DNA of 64,000 nucleotides from Phytopythium helicoides (taxonomy: Eukaryota; Oomycota; Peronosporomycetes; Pythiales; Pythiaceae). This document shows, one piece after another, positions 32,575 through 42,381 of this stretch. The first letter of the stretch is position 1. Every line of letters starts with the position of its first letter. Under the pieces are notes generated by a model, which was given only the letters and a program-made list of their open reading frames with translations, made no database searches and was not told where the DNA came from. A program made the translations under genes and the position numbers. Location: positions 53,739 to 117,738 of the forward strand of contig JANFNE010000081.1 of assembly GCA_024867545.1 (NCBI GenBank), in the 5' to 3' direction.

Positions 32575-33165
32575 TATCCTCATTTTGGTGTTCGTGACTC
32601 TTCCATGGTTGAAGATACCCATGAAATTTGCAAACGGTATCTGCGAACAAGCAGGGGGGATCTTTACTCTGTTTTTGATGCACTTCTGCCATGGCGGACA
32701 ATCGCAGCACAAGACATCAAGTTGGCTGCCGAGAGAAGTGCGACCATCATACCGTACAAGCTTCAGCTTTCTCGTTATGCGACAGTCGTTCGCGTTGTTT
32801 CAGTATATGCGCTGAACGAAACAGACAAGCTGTGGGCGAAAGCAGCAGCAATTGTCAACAGCAATCTCAGGAGAAGTGTTTGTAACGGAACTTTTCGTGT
32901 CGTCAATGGCCGACCATGCCTGCACGAGCTTATTGCGATAATCGAGTCGAATAGCAGATTGCACCTTAACCCTGAATCTTTTTCACTTCATTGGCACATT
33001 CGACGCGGGCAACAAGTTCACAGATCACTCCAAATCCTCGAACCAGCGTCGATCACTCGTAAAAGATCCAGACCACTAACTCGATCTGCAATGAATGAGA
33101 ATCAAGAGTCACATCAACGCGGAGCTGGTCTATACGGAAATTGTCGTGAGCCCTCCCTCCTGTGA

Positions 33166-34364
33166 TGCGGCGCCGGAGCTCATGACCACTCACAGCCGCC
33201 GCGAGGCGAGCTGGAGGGTGGACGGTAGGCGGTGTGCGGCGACTCGAGGGGTTGATCCCTCGAGCGCGCTCCCGCGACGGATCCCGGTGCCTCTCCTGAG
33301 AAAGAGAAGGCTCCCTTCACCGCCTGGCAGTACCGGAGCGTTGTGATCCCCGTATAACCGTCCGGGAGATCGGGAGTCCTAAACGAGCGCGTGTAGAGCT
33401 CGAGCGGTTGGTGCAGGCGCGGTTCTTCGCGTACCTGCTGAACGACAAACAATGTTAGTACACACACAAGACTCCTCTAGGATCTCCGTGAGGGGCTGAC
33501 CGCTCCACTAACGCGGTTCAGCCTACGGGGGGTCTCTTGACCTCTTTTGGGGGCTCTCTTGGCCTCTTCTTCTTCTTACAATATGGAGTCGGTTATCCCA
33601 CCAGACGTATCGCCACACACTAAGGCGAACGTCCAGCAGGGCCGAGAATATGGAATCAATATGTACGTGTACGCGTTGTGAGCGCGGGCACGTACCTTAT
33701 CGAGCTTGGGTTGAGGGGGGAATGCACGCGATGACCTCTCCAGACTCTCCGGGGTCGAAAACCCCAGAGGAGCTGGTCTCCTTGACGCGCGCGGTTGAGG
33801 GAGAAAGCGGAAGTCTGTATTGGTTGTTTAGTAGTCTTTCCTACCTCTGATCCTTAATACTTGCCACTCCACAGATAGAGGGATGATTTTTGAACCTACG
33901 GAGCTGCCCCGATTTCTACAGAGACTGGCTCCTTGTGAACCCATCCGCTGGTACCCTTTTTAGGGTACAGTGGTCACTGCCTAGGGGGAATCCCCCCTAG
34001 GGCACTATCACGAGCGTATATTGAAGTGTGCTACACTACAGAGACCCGGCGTCTGTGACATGTGCCACGATTTCCGCGCGCGCTTCATCACACTCCACGA
34101 GCGTTGGGATATGAACAACCCAGCAAGCTCTCAATCACAGACCGCGACCGAAAACATACGAGCTCTCCCTCCTGTGTCAACTTTGTTACAGCCAAGTTCT
34201 GTCTTTGAAGATGTCAACATTCCAACAAGGGATTGGGGATATGCCGGTCGTCGCTAGAAACAAACACGACAACATCCCTCTAATATAGATTCAATGAATA
34301 TCAATACAACTTCAACCTTACGCATTGGTGATAGAATCAGAACAGGTGCCCAGGCTGTATTCTG
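33166..34364. other. No gene recognised
   Basis: Short ORFs only. A small hairpin CCTAGGGGGA/TCCCCCCTAGG lies at about 33981-34002. A Cys-containing ORF at 34021-34257 (PGVCDMCHDFRARFITLHER) could be a fragment of a zinc-binding protein but cannot be placed. Confidence 0.35.
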
Positions 34365-34941
34365 TTAATTGGTGAGATGACGATTGCGATCAATGTGCGA
34401 GCGCAGCGAGCTTCCGTTCGTGAAAGCCTTACCGCACCAGCACGTGTAATCTCCTAGCTCACCTTTCTTGTTCTCGAGCTTCCTCTTATCCTTGTTGTCA
34501 GCGCTCTTCGGGTGGAACTCGCACAGAAACCGATGACGACGAACCGCGCTGGACGGACCGTCGATCTCCTTCTTGCAGTGCTGACAGATGCTTGGAGTTG
34601 GGGCGTCGGCGTAGACGATGTCGGTAGTCCAGCGCACGTTCTTGTAAGTCAGGTAGCAGTGCACGCGGTAGTGGAGAGACGTGTACGCGCAGCCTCCATG
34701 GAAGAGGTCACCACGAAAGATAAGACAGTATCCAACTGGAACGATGACCTCCTTGACACACCCCTCGTCGACGTGCGTCCAGCATCCATGGTAAACTCGA
34801 AGATGAGTAGTGTCTTCAATGGAGACTAGAACGCCAGCCAACAGCCCGTCGGGTCGCAGTGCAGCAACACGCCGAAAATCTTCCTCCCCGTAGTCGTGGT
34901 GAGCTGCTGCAGCTGCGGCTCCCCGCCCTTGGGCTAATCAA
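34365..34941 (-). pseudogene. 2OG-Fe dioxygenase-like jelly roll with C-terminal zinc finger, 5'-truncated
   Basis: The frame is open from just after a TGA near 34942. Near its start is HHDYGEEDFRRVAALRPDG, which supplies an HxD-like pair. Next comes LRVYHGCWTHVDEG, then GYCLIFRGDLFHGGCAY followed by YRVHCYL, the distal His strand of the double-stranded beta helix. The tail has CQHCKK...HRFLC and CWCGKAFTNGSSLRSHIDRN, a C2H2-like finger. The upstream half of the domain is missing, and the frame runs directly into LINE-like sequence. It belongs to the same family as 2954-3327. Role unknown; metal and co-substrate use are inferred only from the fold. Confidence 0.5.
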
Positions 34942-34942
34942 C

Positions 34943-35411
34943 GTGATCAACACCTACGCCTCTCCCATGAGAATACCCTTCGAAGAGAGCGACCGCTTCT
35001 ACACAGCTCATCCTTTTGCTGTGGCGTTCCGTACGCGATCTCGAACATTCGGTCGTTCACCCGGGCACAGAACTTCTCCGGCCGAGTTTAGCGTTGGTGC
35101 GTCCGATGATGAAGGTGAGGTCGTGCGATTTGACCTGCGCCAGAGAGGCCACGAGGCAGATTCCGCCTGAGGTGCTCCATGTTTTGCAACGTAGCGTCGG
35201 AGGTCCTTCGCAATGGCGAAGCCACAGCCATAGTGGGGGTTGGCGCAGGGGAGGCGATCAGGGTGTGGTCTCCTATCTTCTGTTTGCTGAGTGTAGTGAT
35301 CTTGGTCTCCTGGATGCCAAGGATGTCGATCCTGTGGCGCCGGAAATCCGCGGGGAGTGTCTCCAGCCGCTTTCACTGGGAGGCGAAGGAGCATGCATTG
35401 AACGTACTTAA
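34943..35411 (-). pseudogene. LINE endonuclease (EEP/APE-type) fragment
   Basis: One minus-strand frame reads LETLPADFRRHRIDILGIQE followed by TKITTLSKQKIGDHTLIASP. The IDILGIQETK motif marks the catalytic Glu of exonuclease-endonuclease-phosphatase domains in non-LTR retrotransposons. Just upstream, ALKYVQCMLLRLPVKA is in another frame. No reverse transcriptase follows. It is a short relic fused to the oxygenase-like fragment. Confidence 0.5.
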
Positions 35412-35582
35412 GTGGGGCGAGCGGCGAGGGCAAATCGAGGAGGGGGCGGTTGAGGGGGTGGATGTGAGGGATATATTCGCCAGAGACTTGCATTGCAGAC
35501 GCCCGAGAGCACCTGCCGTAAGCGGCTAGCGAAGAATATGCTGCTAGCCGTGAAATTGAGAGGGCGTCACCCCTACCGAACC

Positions 35583-35621
35583 AAAAAAAAAAAAAAAAAA
35601 AAAAAAAACACACACACACAC
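35583..35621. repeat. A26 tract followed by (CA)n
   Basis: Twenty-six consecutive A run into about seven CA units. It may be an old poly(A) tail or a simple microsatellite. The adjacent LINE fragment is on the opposite strand, which does not fit a tail for that piece. Confidence 0.9.
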
Positions 35622-35978
35622 GAATGCAGATTCTCTTGATCTATCCGACGATCTTGTCAATTGGGCAGGTTACCGCAACGACGCATCGTCAGTTTTGATG
35701 TGCAATAGCTCTGCCATCTCGCACTACCGTTACCGGTACATGTGTTTGTCAGATGCGTTGTGGTGGATTTTCTCAGGGGAGGCTCTCACTCAGCGATTTG
35801 AAATTTGGCCGTAGTACTACGAAACTTAGAGCTATTGTATTGCACAACTAAACTAAAGATGCGTCGTAGCGCTTGGCAAAATGGAGTTCAACACCTATGC
35901 CAACAAAGGGTAACGCAACTCACGAATGCGGAAGCAGCACCACCACCATGGGATCTTTTGACAGCAGCAGCGACAGCA

Positions 35979-36235
35979 TGTAACGGGATGTCCCCCTGTT
36001 ACACAAAAGTGGGTGAGTTGCCACACACCTGTGACGCGGTCCGCAGGTTGTGACACTCAAGTGATGCCAATCTATGAATGGCTAATACTAGCCCATTTTG
36101 GCCAATGGGCGTCGATCACTGTATCCAGTGGCCCACAGTGCTCCAGAGCTTCGCACTGACTGACACTCAACACAGAGTTTATATCGCACGCTTCTAGCGC
36201 TACATCCAATGTAACGCAGGCGCGGTCCCGTTACA
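35979..36235 (+). repeat. Solo LTR, 257 bp, with 5-bp target duplication
   Basis: It starts TGTAACGGGATG and ends GGTCCCGTTACA, giving 9-bp inverted termini TGTAACGGG/CCCGTTACA. CAGCA flanks it at 35974-35978 and 36236-36240. No internal sequence is present, so it is a recombination product of a full element. The surrounding sequence is a CAG-rich stretch, which weakens the target-duplication argument slightly. Orientation is arbitrary. Confidence 0.75.
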
Positions 36236-36491
36236 CAGCAGCAGCGACAGCGAGCGAGCCAACGAGCAGTTTCATATCTCGAATCAGTCGACAGGCTCTT
36301 GCCTGCAGTATAATAGACGGTCGATTTCTCTCTCTCAAAGATACGTCGTAGCGGTAACCTGCCGAGTCGATCCCTTATTAGGCAAAGGTTACTTGGTTGG
36401 ATGGAGTTTATAGCCTCACGTGCAGTCTCCTAACCAATGGGCCGGACAGTTCCGCATCGGAGGGCCTGTCGATTTCACGGTGCCACCTAAC

Positions 36492-37022
36492 TTAGCGGCG
36501 CCGGCCACGGCGGCCGCCCTTGCGACGTGTGCTATCAGTTGGGATCGGCGTACAGTCCTCGATACGTCCGATCCGGAGTCCACTTCGCGCGAGCGCTCGA
36601 ACAGCGGCCTGTGCACCAGGTCCGGGGGTCTTCGTGCGATTGCCACCAGTGGCGCGCACCTTGATGTGGACAGCGGTGATACCAACTTCCTTGCACTTGG
36701 CGGCGGCTTCCTGGGCCGCAAGCATGGCCGCGTACGGCGAAGCTTCGTCTCGGTCGGCCTTGACCTTCATCCCTCCCGTCACGCGCGCGATGGTCTCACG
36801 GCCCGACAAATCGGTGACGTGCACAAAGGTGTCGTTGTAAGACGCGTAGATGTGTGCAATACCGAAAACTAGTTTGCCGTCCTTGAGCAGTGGGCTAACA
36901 CGCGTCACCTCTTCGACTGTTTTCTTGCCGGGTTTCTTTGACTGCATCCAGACAAGTCACGGACGTCAGCGAAAACAACTACAGCTCTCGGTATCGCGGG
37001 AAGGCTACAGCAGACTCACCAT
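36492..37022 (-). CDS. RPS14: 40S ribosomal protein uS11 (S14), right copy
   Basis: The coding sequence is ATG at 37022-37020, an intron 37019-36942, and exon 2 36941-36492, giving 150 residues identical to the left copy. Both copies have an intact reading frame and intron boundaries, so both may be expressed. On the upstream side lies the first 122-bp direct repeat and then the coiled-coil gene instead of the ABC transporter. This copy therefore has a different neighbour on its promoter side. Confidence 0.95.
36942..37019 (-). other. Intron directly after the right uS11 start codon
   Basis: Same 78-bp intron as 27929-28006 with one base difference (GTAGTTG versus GTAGTAG). Confidence 0.85.
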
Positions 37023-37081
37023 GGCGTTTTGACGACCGGCTCACAATAGAAGAATGTGAGCGAGCTGGCTGAGTGAAGCCC

Positions 37082-37204
37082 AATGCGGCTTTGATTGTGA
37101 CGATCTCAAAGTCATAATCTCCGAAAACGCCTGTTTTTTTGTCCCCAACGGGCGGCAACAGCTAGTCCGAGAGCATTCTCTGTGGTGACACGACCGGCGA
37201 GAGA
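37082..37204. repeat. 122-bp direct repeat, copy A
   Basis: It matches 39835-39956 almost perfectly (T-run length and GTCC versus GTTCC differ). It lies in the promoter region of uS11 in this arm. Confidence 0.9.
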
Positions 37205-37427
37205 CTCTGGTGGTGGCTTCGATTTCGAGAGATTGGGTGGGTCAAATGCCTCGCGTTTCGAGTCTGCAGGACGCTCATCTCCCTCCAGGACCAGGACGTC
37301 ACACTTCTTGCCATCAATCGATTGCGATACTTGTCCTGCAGGAGGACGCAGGAGTCCTGCCAGGACGGCAACAACACCAAGCCTGAGGCACGGTGTCATG
37401 CATAGGATGAGCAAAAGCCTCCACGGC

Positions 37428-38455
37428 TCAAACGCTCCGAATACATGTACTAAAGCAGCTCTCCATCTGTCTATAGAAGCGCTGGCGTTTGCTCGGTCGC
37501 TCGCTGACGGGGCTAATCGTATTCGTATCACTACGAGCGCTCAACTCTCTTATTGTAGTGGACGTGGCCGCAACAAGAGGCGTCGACGGCGAGTTACTCG
37601 CGGCAGAGGACGTCGCAGGACTCGCTTCGATCACAGTCGCAGACGCAGAGTGGCTCCCTTCCGCTACTTCGTATCGAGTAGTGGACTGGTTCAAGATGCT
37701 AGCAGCGGCTACAGAAGCGGCTGGCAGCAAATACGTCGACGAGGACACACTGTTAGCCTCGCGTAGCGAATGAATCGCGAGGGTATCGTTGTTGCTGGAA
37801 TTGGTCAAGACACCACCACTAGGAGCTTGGAGTATCGTCGACAGAAGATTAGCATCACCTCCGCACATGCAGCTCTCGATTGTTGTCCTGGTGTACTGCT
37901 GCTGTGTCACCGTACGTTAACGCAGTTTCTGCTTCAACACTGCATTCTCGCTCTCAATCTGCTTGTGCTGCCGCTCCAGCTCCGCCAACCGCTCAGAAAC
38001 CTCAGCGAATGACGCGCACTTTTCACGAAGCTGTCGCAACACGACCCAATCTGTCTCTTGAGCTCCTTGTTCTGACGACCCATCTCGCCAGTCTTCAGTC
38101 CCGCCTTGGCCAACTCCGCACCCCGCTCGTGGAGTTCCAGCGTGAGCTCCTCGTTGTCTCTCGTCGCCGGCAGGTTTAAACTGCGCAGCGGGTCGATACG
38201 CGCTTCTGCCAAGGCGCACCGCTGCTTCAGCGCCTCCTTCTCCGTCTTGATCTGCGTGCTCAGCCGCACCAACTTGTCCAACTGCAGCTTCCGCAGCTCG
38301 TACTCGTTCCTCACAAGTTCATTGAGGCGCTCCAACTCGTCCAACCGCGCAGCGACCGCCGTCAGCGACCCACAGCGACCCACCAGCACGTCCGCGTGGC
38401 TCAGGAGATGCCAGAAGTTGCGCAGTGTCGCCACATCCGCAGCCGCGTCGGCCAT
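37428..38455 (-). pseudogene. Coiled-coil protein, hypothetical, frame-disrupted
   Basis: From 38455 (MADAAADVATLRNFWHLL) the protein is a long coiled coil (AARLDELERLNELVRNEYEL, IKTEKEALKQRCALAEARID, LAELERQHKQIESENAVLKQ). A frame change near 38060 and a TAA at 37917-37919 interrupt it. The frame then continues into a Ser/Thr/Ala-rich tail to 37428 with a small basic patch (RPSKRQRFYRQ). Introns rather than mutations could account for one of the breaks. The gene is found only in the right arm. Confidence 0.45.
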
Positions 38456-38685
38456 CCTCCGCGACCTCCACCGCGGACAAAAGCTTGCACTTGCGGGGCT
38501 TGAAGCGGCAATGACGAGTGTCGGTGCCAGGATTGAAATATCGGAAAATGGCTACACCTTCGAGTCCAAGGCTGCCAAGGGATGCCACGACCGCCAAGTC
38601 GTGCTGCTGCTTCTATCCAGGTGTGGAGAGGTTCTGATACCTGTGAGGTGGTCACGCAGTGCAGAAGACCTCGATGCAGCCGCCT

Positions 38686-39732
38686 TCATTGGCCGCACCA
38701 CTCGTCTTCTCCTTCCCAATAATCTTCAAACAACTCGCGGAAAAGCGGGTCGAAGTCGGAGTTATCAAGCAATCCCAATTCATTCCGCGGCCAACTCCAT
38801 GGCTTGCCGTACGACCCATCTGGGTTGCACGAGAAGTGGACAAACTTGGCATTAATGGCGAGTTCGGCCGTCGAGTTGAACAGCTTGTTCGATGCATCGG
38901 ACGGCTGGCGAAAGTCCGAATTCAGCACCGTGTACTCTCCAGGGAGATAGCGAGCCGTTGTGTTGAAGAAGGTATTGAGGATGTCCATGTCGTAGCCAGC
39001 GGAAGAACCTTGAGCGTTTGCCCACGCTATCATCTCGTCGAATACGGCGTTGCTTGGCTCGATGACCATGAGGGAACTCGTAAAGAATGGTTGGGGTAGC
39101 CAGTATGCGGTTGGTGCGTACAGCGGTGCTGACGGCAGGTAGAATAGATGGTCGAGATTCTGCATTGCGACAGCATCGGAGTCGAGGAACACCACGCGAT
39201 CGTACCCCCATTCTTGGAAGACTCGCAGCTTTGTCAACGAATTCTTCCAAGTTGGATCTCGAGACTTGGCTCGCATCAAATCGATGTGGACTGTTCGCAC
39301 GCTTAGTTTCACTCGCGCTTGCGTCAGGTGTCTATCGGAGATGCCATTCCCATGCAAGATGACAAAGTCGATACTACTCGTATCGGCGCTGAGTCGATTG
39401 ACAAGGCCGTCGATGAGCTGCAGCGCCGAACACGCGTATTGGTCGCTTGTGACATAGAACATGTAGGCAAATCGTTTGGTAGCTGAATGATCGGCACGGG
39501 TTGCTTCCGGGCCTACTCCAGTTGCGTTTACGGGGATGCCAGCGTGCACTGATGAGTCTCCAGACGCTCTTGTGATGAACGCATTGCTCCCTGGCCCAGA
39601 AGGGTTGATCGCGGATGCTGTGATGACGAGGGAGACGACCGTACATAATACGAGGATAGCAAGCAGAGCAACACCACGGTGCAGGCGCAAAGCAGCGTGA
39701 GATCCGCGTCGTAGCCTGCTCTCAAGCTCCAT
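38686..39732 (-). CDS. Type II membrane glycosyltransferase, GT8-like
   Basis: A 348-residue protein. The ATG at 39732 puts a basic cytosolic tail (MELESRLRRG...) before a single hydrophobic anchor (residues 21-41, VALLAILVLCTVVSLVITAS), as expected for a Golgi type II enzyme. The catalytic domain has YMFYVTSDQYACSALQLIDG, LRVFQEWGYDRVVFLDSD with the metal-binding DSD at 184-186, and FFTSSLMVIEPSN. Near the C-terminus, HFSCNPDGSYGKPW matches the HxGxxKPW motif of GT8 (glycogenin and galactinol-synthase clan). The donor is a UDP-sugar by family analogy; the acceptor is unknown. The gene lies inside the block flanked by 122-bp direct repeats and has no left-arm counterpart. Confidence 0.85.
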   Translation of the reverse strand: MELESRLRRGSHAALRLHRGVALLAILVLCTVVSLVITASAINPSGPGSNAFITRASGDSSVHAGIPVNATGVGPEATRADHSATKRFAYMFYVTSDQYACSALQLIDGLVNRLSADTSSIDFVILHGNGISDRHLTQARVKLSVRTVHIDLMRAKSRDPTWKNSLTKLRVFQEWGYDRVVFLDSDAVAMQNLDHLFYLPSAPLYAPTAYWLPQPFFTSSLMVIEPSNAVFDEMIAWANAQGSSAGYDMDILNTFFNTTARYLPGEYTVLNSDFRQPSDASNKLFNSTAELAINAKFVHFSCNPDGSYGKPWSWPRNELGLLDNSDFDPLFRELFEDYWEGEDEWCGQ

Positions 39733-39834
39733 TAGGTCTCTCGTCTTGGTCGTCGTATTATGCAAAGTGAGACTTGACTGGAAAGTTAGCTGTCCTACAA
39801 CGACGAACAGTGCTTCGAACACTGCATGCTGACA

Positions 39835-39956
39835 AATGCGGCTTTGATTGTGACGATCTCAAAGTCATAATCTCCGAAAACGCCTGTTTTTTGTTCCCAA
39901 CGGGCGGCAACAGCTAGTCCGAGAGCATTCTCTGTGGTGACACGACCGGCGAGAGA
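39835..39956. repeat. 122-bp direct repeat, copy B
   Basis: It lies upstream of the right ABCG gene. See copy A at 37082-37204. Exact recombination with copy A would delete the 2.6-kb block between them. Confidence 0.9.
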
Positions 39957-40146
39957 TTTTGCCTTGAGACTTGTCGTAATCGCTGGATGGAGTCTGGAGG
40001 CGACCCTGCTGTTACTCGCCCAGAGTTCCGGATGCAACAGGATAATCGCCGCTTTCGTCGTCCTCGCATCGATGCCGACCCGAGAGGCGGCTCTCGCACA
40101 ATCGAATCTACCATTCACACGACAAACTAGCTCCACGGTTTCGACA

Positions 40147-42009
40147 ATGGCGTTTGCTCCGACTGGCGACCATTTCATCTCAGTTGATACACCCGACGAC
40201 ACCAAGTTCGCGCCAAGCGCAGCTCTGCTCACGCTCGAGTGGACGAACCTGTCGCTCCGAACGTCGATCAAACGGAATGGAGCCAACAACATTGAGGAAG
40301 AAAAGGTTATCCTAGACAACGTCACGGGTTCCGCTCATCCTGGAGAGCTGCTCGTGATCATGGGACCGTCCGGCGCCGGCAAGTCGTCGCTCCTCGACTG
40401 CATCTCTGGTCGAAAGGCCAACATCGAAGGCAGCATCACGGTTAACGGCGCACCATGGACCAAGAGCCTGAAGCAACTCGCCTCGCACGTTGTTCAGGAC
40501 GACCTTTTCTATGAGACCATTACAGTGCATGAGCACTTGATGTTTCAAGCCAAGCTCCGTATGGGTAAGACCCACACGGTCCAGCAGTACTCGGACCGCG
40601 TCGATGCCGTCATGGAGGAGCTCGGTCTCATGAAGTCTCGGGACACGCTCATTGGTGGCTCGGCACTGCGTGGCATCTCTGGGGGTGAGCGCAAGCGGCT
40701 GTCGTTCGCCGCCGAGATCCTCACCAACCCATCACTCCTGTTTGTGGATGAGCCCACGTCCGGACTCGATAGCTTCATGGCCGAGGCAGTCGTCCGGCAG
40801 CTCCAGCAGATTGCGCGCGACGGACGCACGGTCATCGCGACCATTCACCAACCGTCCAGTGAGCTCTTCGCACTCTTCGACAAACTTTATTTGCTCTCGG
40901 ATGGCGCCACCGTGTACCACGGCGAAGCCTTCGAGTCGGTTAACTACTTCAAGGCCATCGGGTACCAGTGTCCGCCATTCATCAACCCGTCTGACTACTT
41001 CATGCGCCAGCTTGTGGTTGTTGACAAGGCATCCGATCCAGCGGGTGTTGAGCGACTCGAGCAACTGAAGAATGAGTGGAAACAACGCCGCGGAGCTCAT
41101 TTGAAAAGCAACGCTGCTTTCGATCTCACAGACATCACGAGCCACGGCACCACGTACGAGTCGAAGCGTCTTGGGGTTATGAGTCAAATAGTCGTGCTCG
41201 CGCAGCGCAATATGCTCCGACTTACGCGCGACCCGATCGCGTTCCAGGCCGCGCTCGGCCAGACAATCTTCGTCGCTCTCATCGTCGGGCTCATATTCCT
41301 CCAACTTGACTTGAACCAGAAAGGCATCCAGAACTTTGTGGGTGCCTTCTTCTTTATCGTCGTCAACGAGATCTTCGGCGCCGCCGAGCCCACGTTTGTG
41401 AGCGTCCCGCTCGAGTTGCCGATCATCATGCGCGAATACAAGTCTGGACTCTACCGCCTCTTCGCGTGGTACCTCTCGAAAAACGTCAGTGAGCTGCCGT
41501 TCCAGATCCTCATGCCAGTGACTTCCTTCGTGCCAACCTACCTTCTCATCGGTATCGGCGGCGGCTTTAATGTTTTCATCAAAATGCAGATCATCCTCGT
41601 GCTCGTCCACAGCTGCGCCGTCGGACTTGGCTACATGGTCTCGTGCCTCACGCGCCGCGTTGACGTCGCGCCAATCATCGGCGTCGTCACGATCATGCCC
41701 TTCCTGCTCTTTGGCGGATTGCTTATCAACTCGGACGACGCACCCGACTACTTTGTTTGGATCCAATGGATCTCGCCCATCAAGTACGCATTCGAGGCGC
41801 TCATGAAGATCTACTGGTCGCAAGTCGCGTACATCCCGTGCAATGAGCTCGTTGAGAATTGCTCTGCACTCGACGGCGCAGACGTGCTGCGCAACTTCAG
41901 TGTTTCAGACCGCTCGGCTCTCGTCGACGGACTGCTGCTCGTCGCGATCAATATCGGCTTCCGCGCCATCGGTTTCCTCGGACTGCTCTTCGGCGCCAAG
42001 TCGGCTTGA
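40147..42009 (+). CDS. ABCG-type half ABC transporter, right copy
   Basis: A 620-residue protein with the same domain layout and catalytic motifs as the left copy (Walker A, ISGGE signature, Walker B and H-loop all intact). Across the longer shared frame there are four substitutions: Pro to Ser and Val to Ala near residues 40-46, Tyr to His near 114, and Ser to Asn in the linker before the membrane domain. None touches a catalytic motif. Upstream is direct-repeat copy B and then the GT8-like gene instead of uS11. Confidence 0.9.
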   Translation: MAFAPTGDHFISVDTPDDTKFAPSAALLTLEWTNLSLRTSIKRNGANNIEEEKVILDNVTGSAHPGELLVIMGPSGAGKSSLLDCISGRKANIEGSITVNGAPWTKSLKQLASHVVQDDLFYETITVHEHLMFQAKLRMGKTHTVQQYSDRVDAVMEELGLMKSRDTLIGGSALRGISGGERKRLSFAAEILTNPSLLFVDEPTSGLDSFMAEAVVRQLQQIARDGRTVIATIHQPSSELFALFDKLYLLSDGATVYHGEAFESVNYFKAIGYQCPPFINPSDYFMRQLVVVDKASDPAGVERLEQLKNEWKQRRGAHLKSNAAFDLTDITSHGTTYESKRLGVMSQIVVLAQRNMLRLTRDPIAFQAALGQTIFVALIVGLIFLQLDLNQKGIQNFVGAFFFIVVNEIFGAAEPTFVSVPLELPIIMREYKSGLYRLFAWYLSKNVSELPFQILMPVTSFVPTYLLIGIGGGFNVFIKMQIILVLVHSCAVGLGYMVSCLTRRVDVAPIIGVVTIMPFLLFGGLLINSDDAPDYFVWIQWISPIKYAFEALMKIYWSQVAYIPCNELVENCSALDGADVLRNFSVSDRSALVDGLLLVAINIGFRAIGFLGLLFGAKSA

Positions 42010-42381
42010 GCATAGCTCCACGTGATGTGAACGGTGGCGTGGTGGTGGTGGTGAAACGGTTGTGACAGGACGTTAGGTGCAAGAATCAGACATACCTTAG
42101 ATCATGCCGTAGAGGCCTAGCGAGTTAACAATGCTGTGCAATACTCGATTGACAATGTTGCGTCTACAGTCTTCTCGAGTCAGCGCTTCATGCATGCTAC
42201 TGTACAGTAGAATACTAGAAAAGGCGAGGGTCTCAACGTCAGACTGTTGTCAACAGTGGGCCATACCGTGAGGCAGATGGACACGTAACCAGTAATCTTG
42301 TTCCAAGAGCGTTCTTGTCGGTATCAGAACAGGTCACCAAGCCCTAAAACGACTCCTCTGTCCAGCATTTCAAAATTCGCG

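Larger units (their letters stand above)
29022..33165 (+). pseudogene. FAR1/MULE transposase gene split by a pogo-type element
   Basis: Outside the insertion the order fits a Mutator-like transposase with a FAR1-type DNA-binding domain. The zinc-binding N-terminus (SEAIAALHQWTCAHGFNVTR, GSGCGMTIVIQ, SSEIHNHPPS) is at 29190-29530. Catalytic block 1 (LIMDCTYKTNLYNIPLLNSV) is near 30240. RDLAFMNAV is near 30440, and VCRWHMNNNVVARTRREL follows near 30500. The tail (TSRGDLYSVFDALLPWRTIA, then a SWIM-like GRPCLHEL) lies at 32640-32930. Frames change near 29560, 29815 and 30340-30450, so the gene was already decaying. The pogo element occupies 30778-32574. Removing it with one TA restores a continuous frame (HCWSDKY joined to PHFGVRDSSMVEDTHEICKR). 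Confidence 0.8.

Noticed and set aside
35016..35411. A 131-codon plus-strand ORF
   Set aside because: The minus strand over the same bases gives a recognisable endonuclease motif (IDILGIQETK), so the plus ORF is a shadow.
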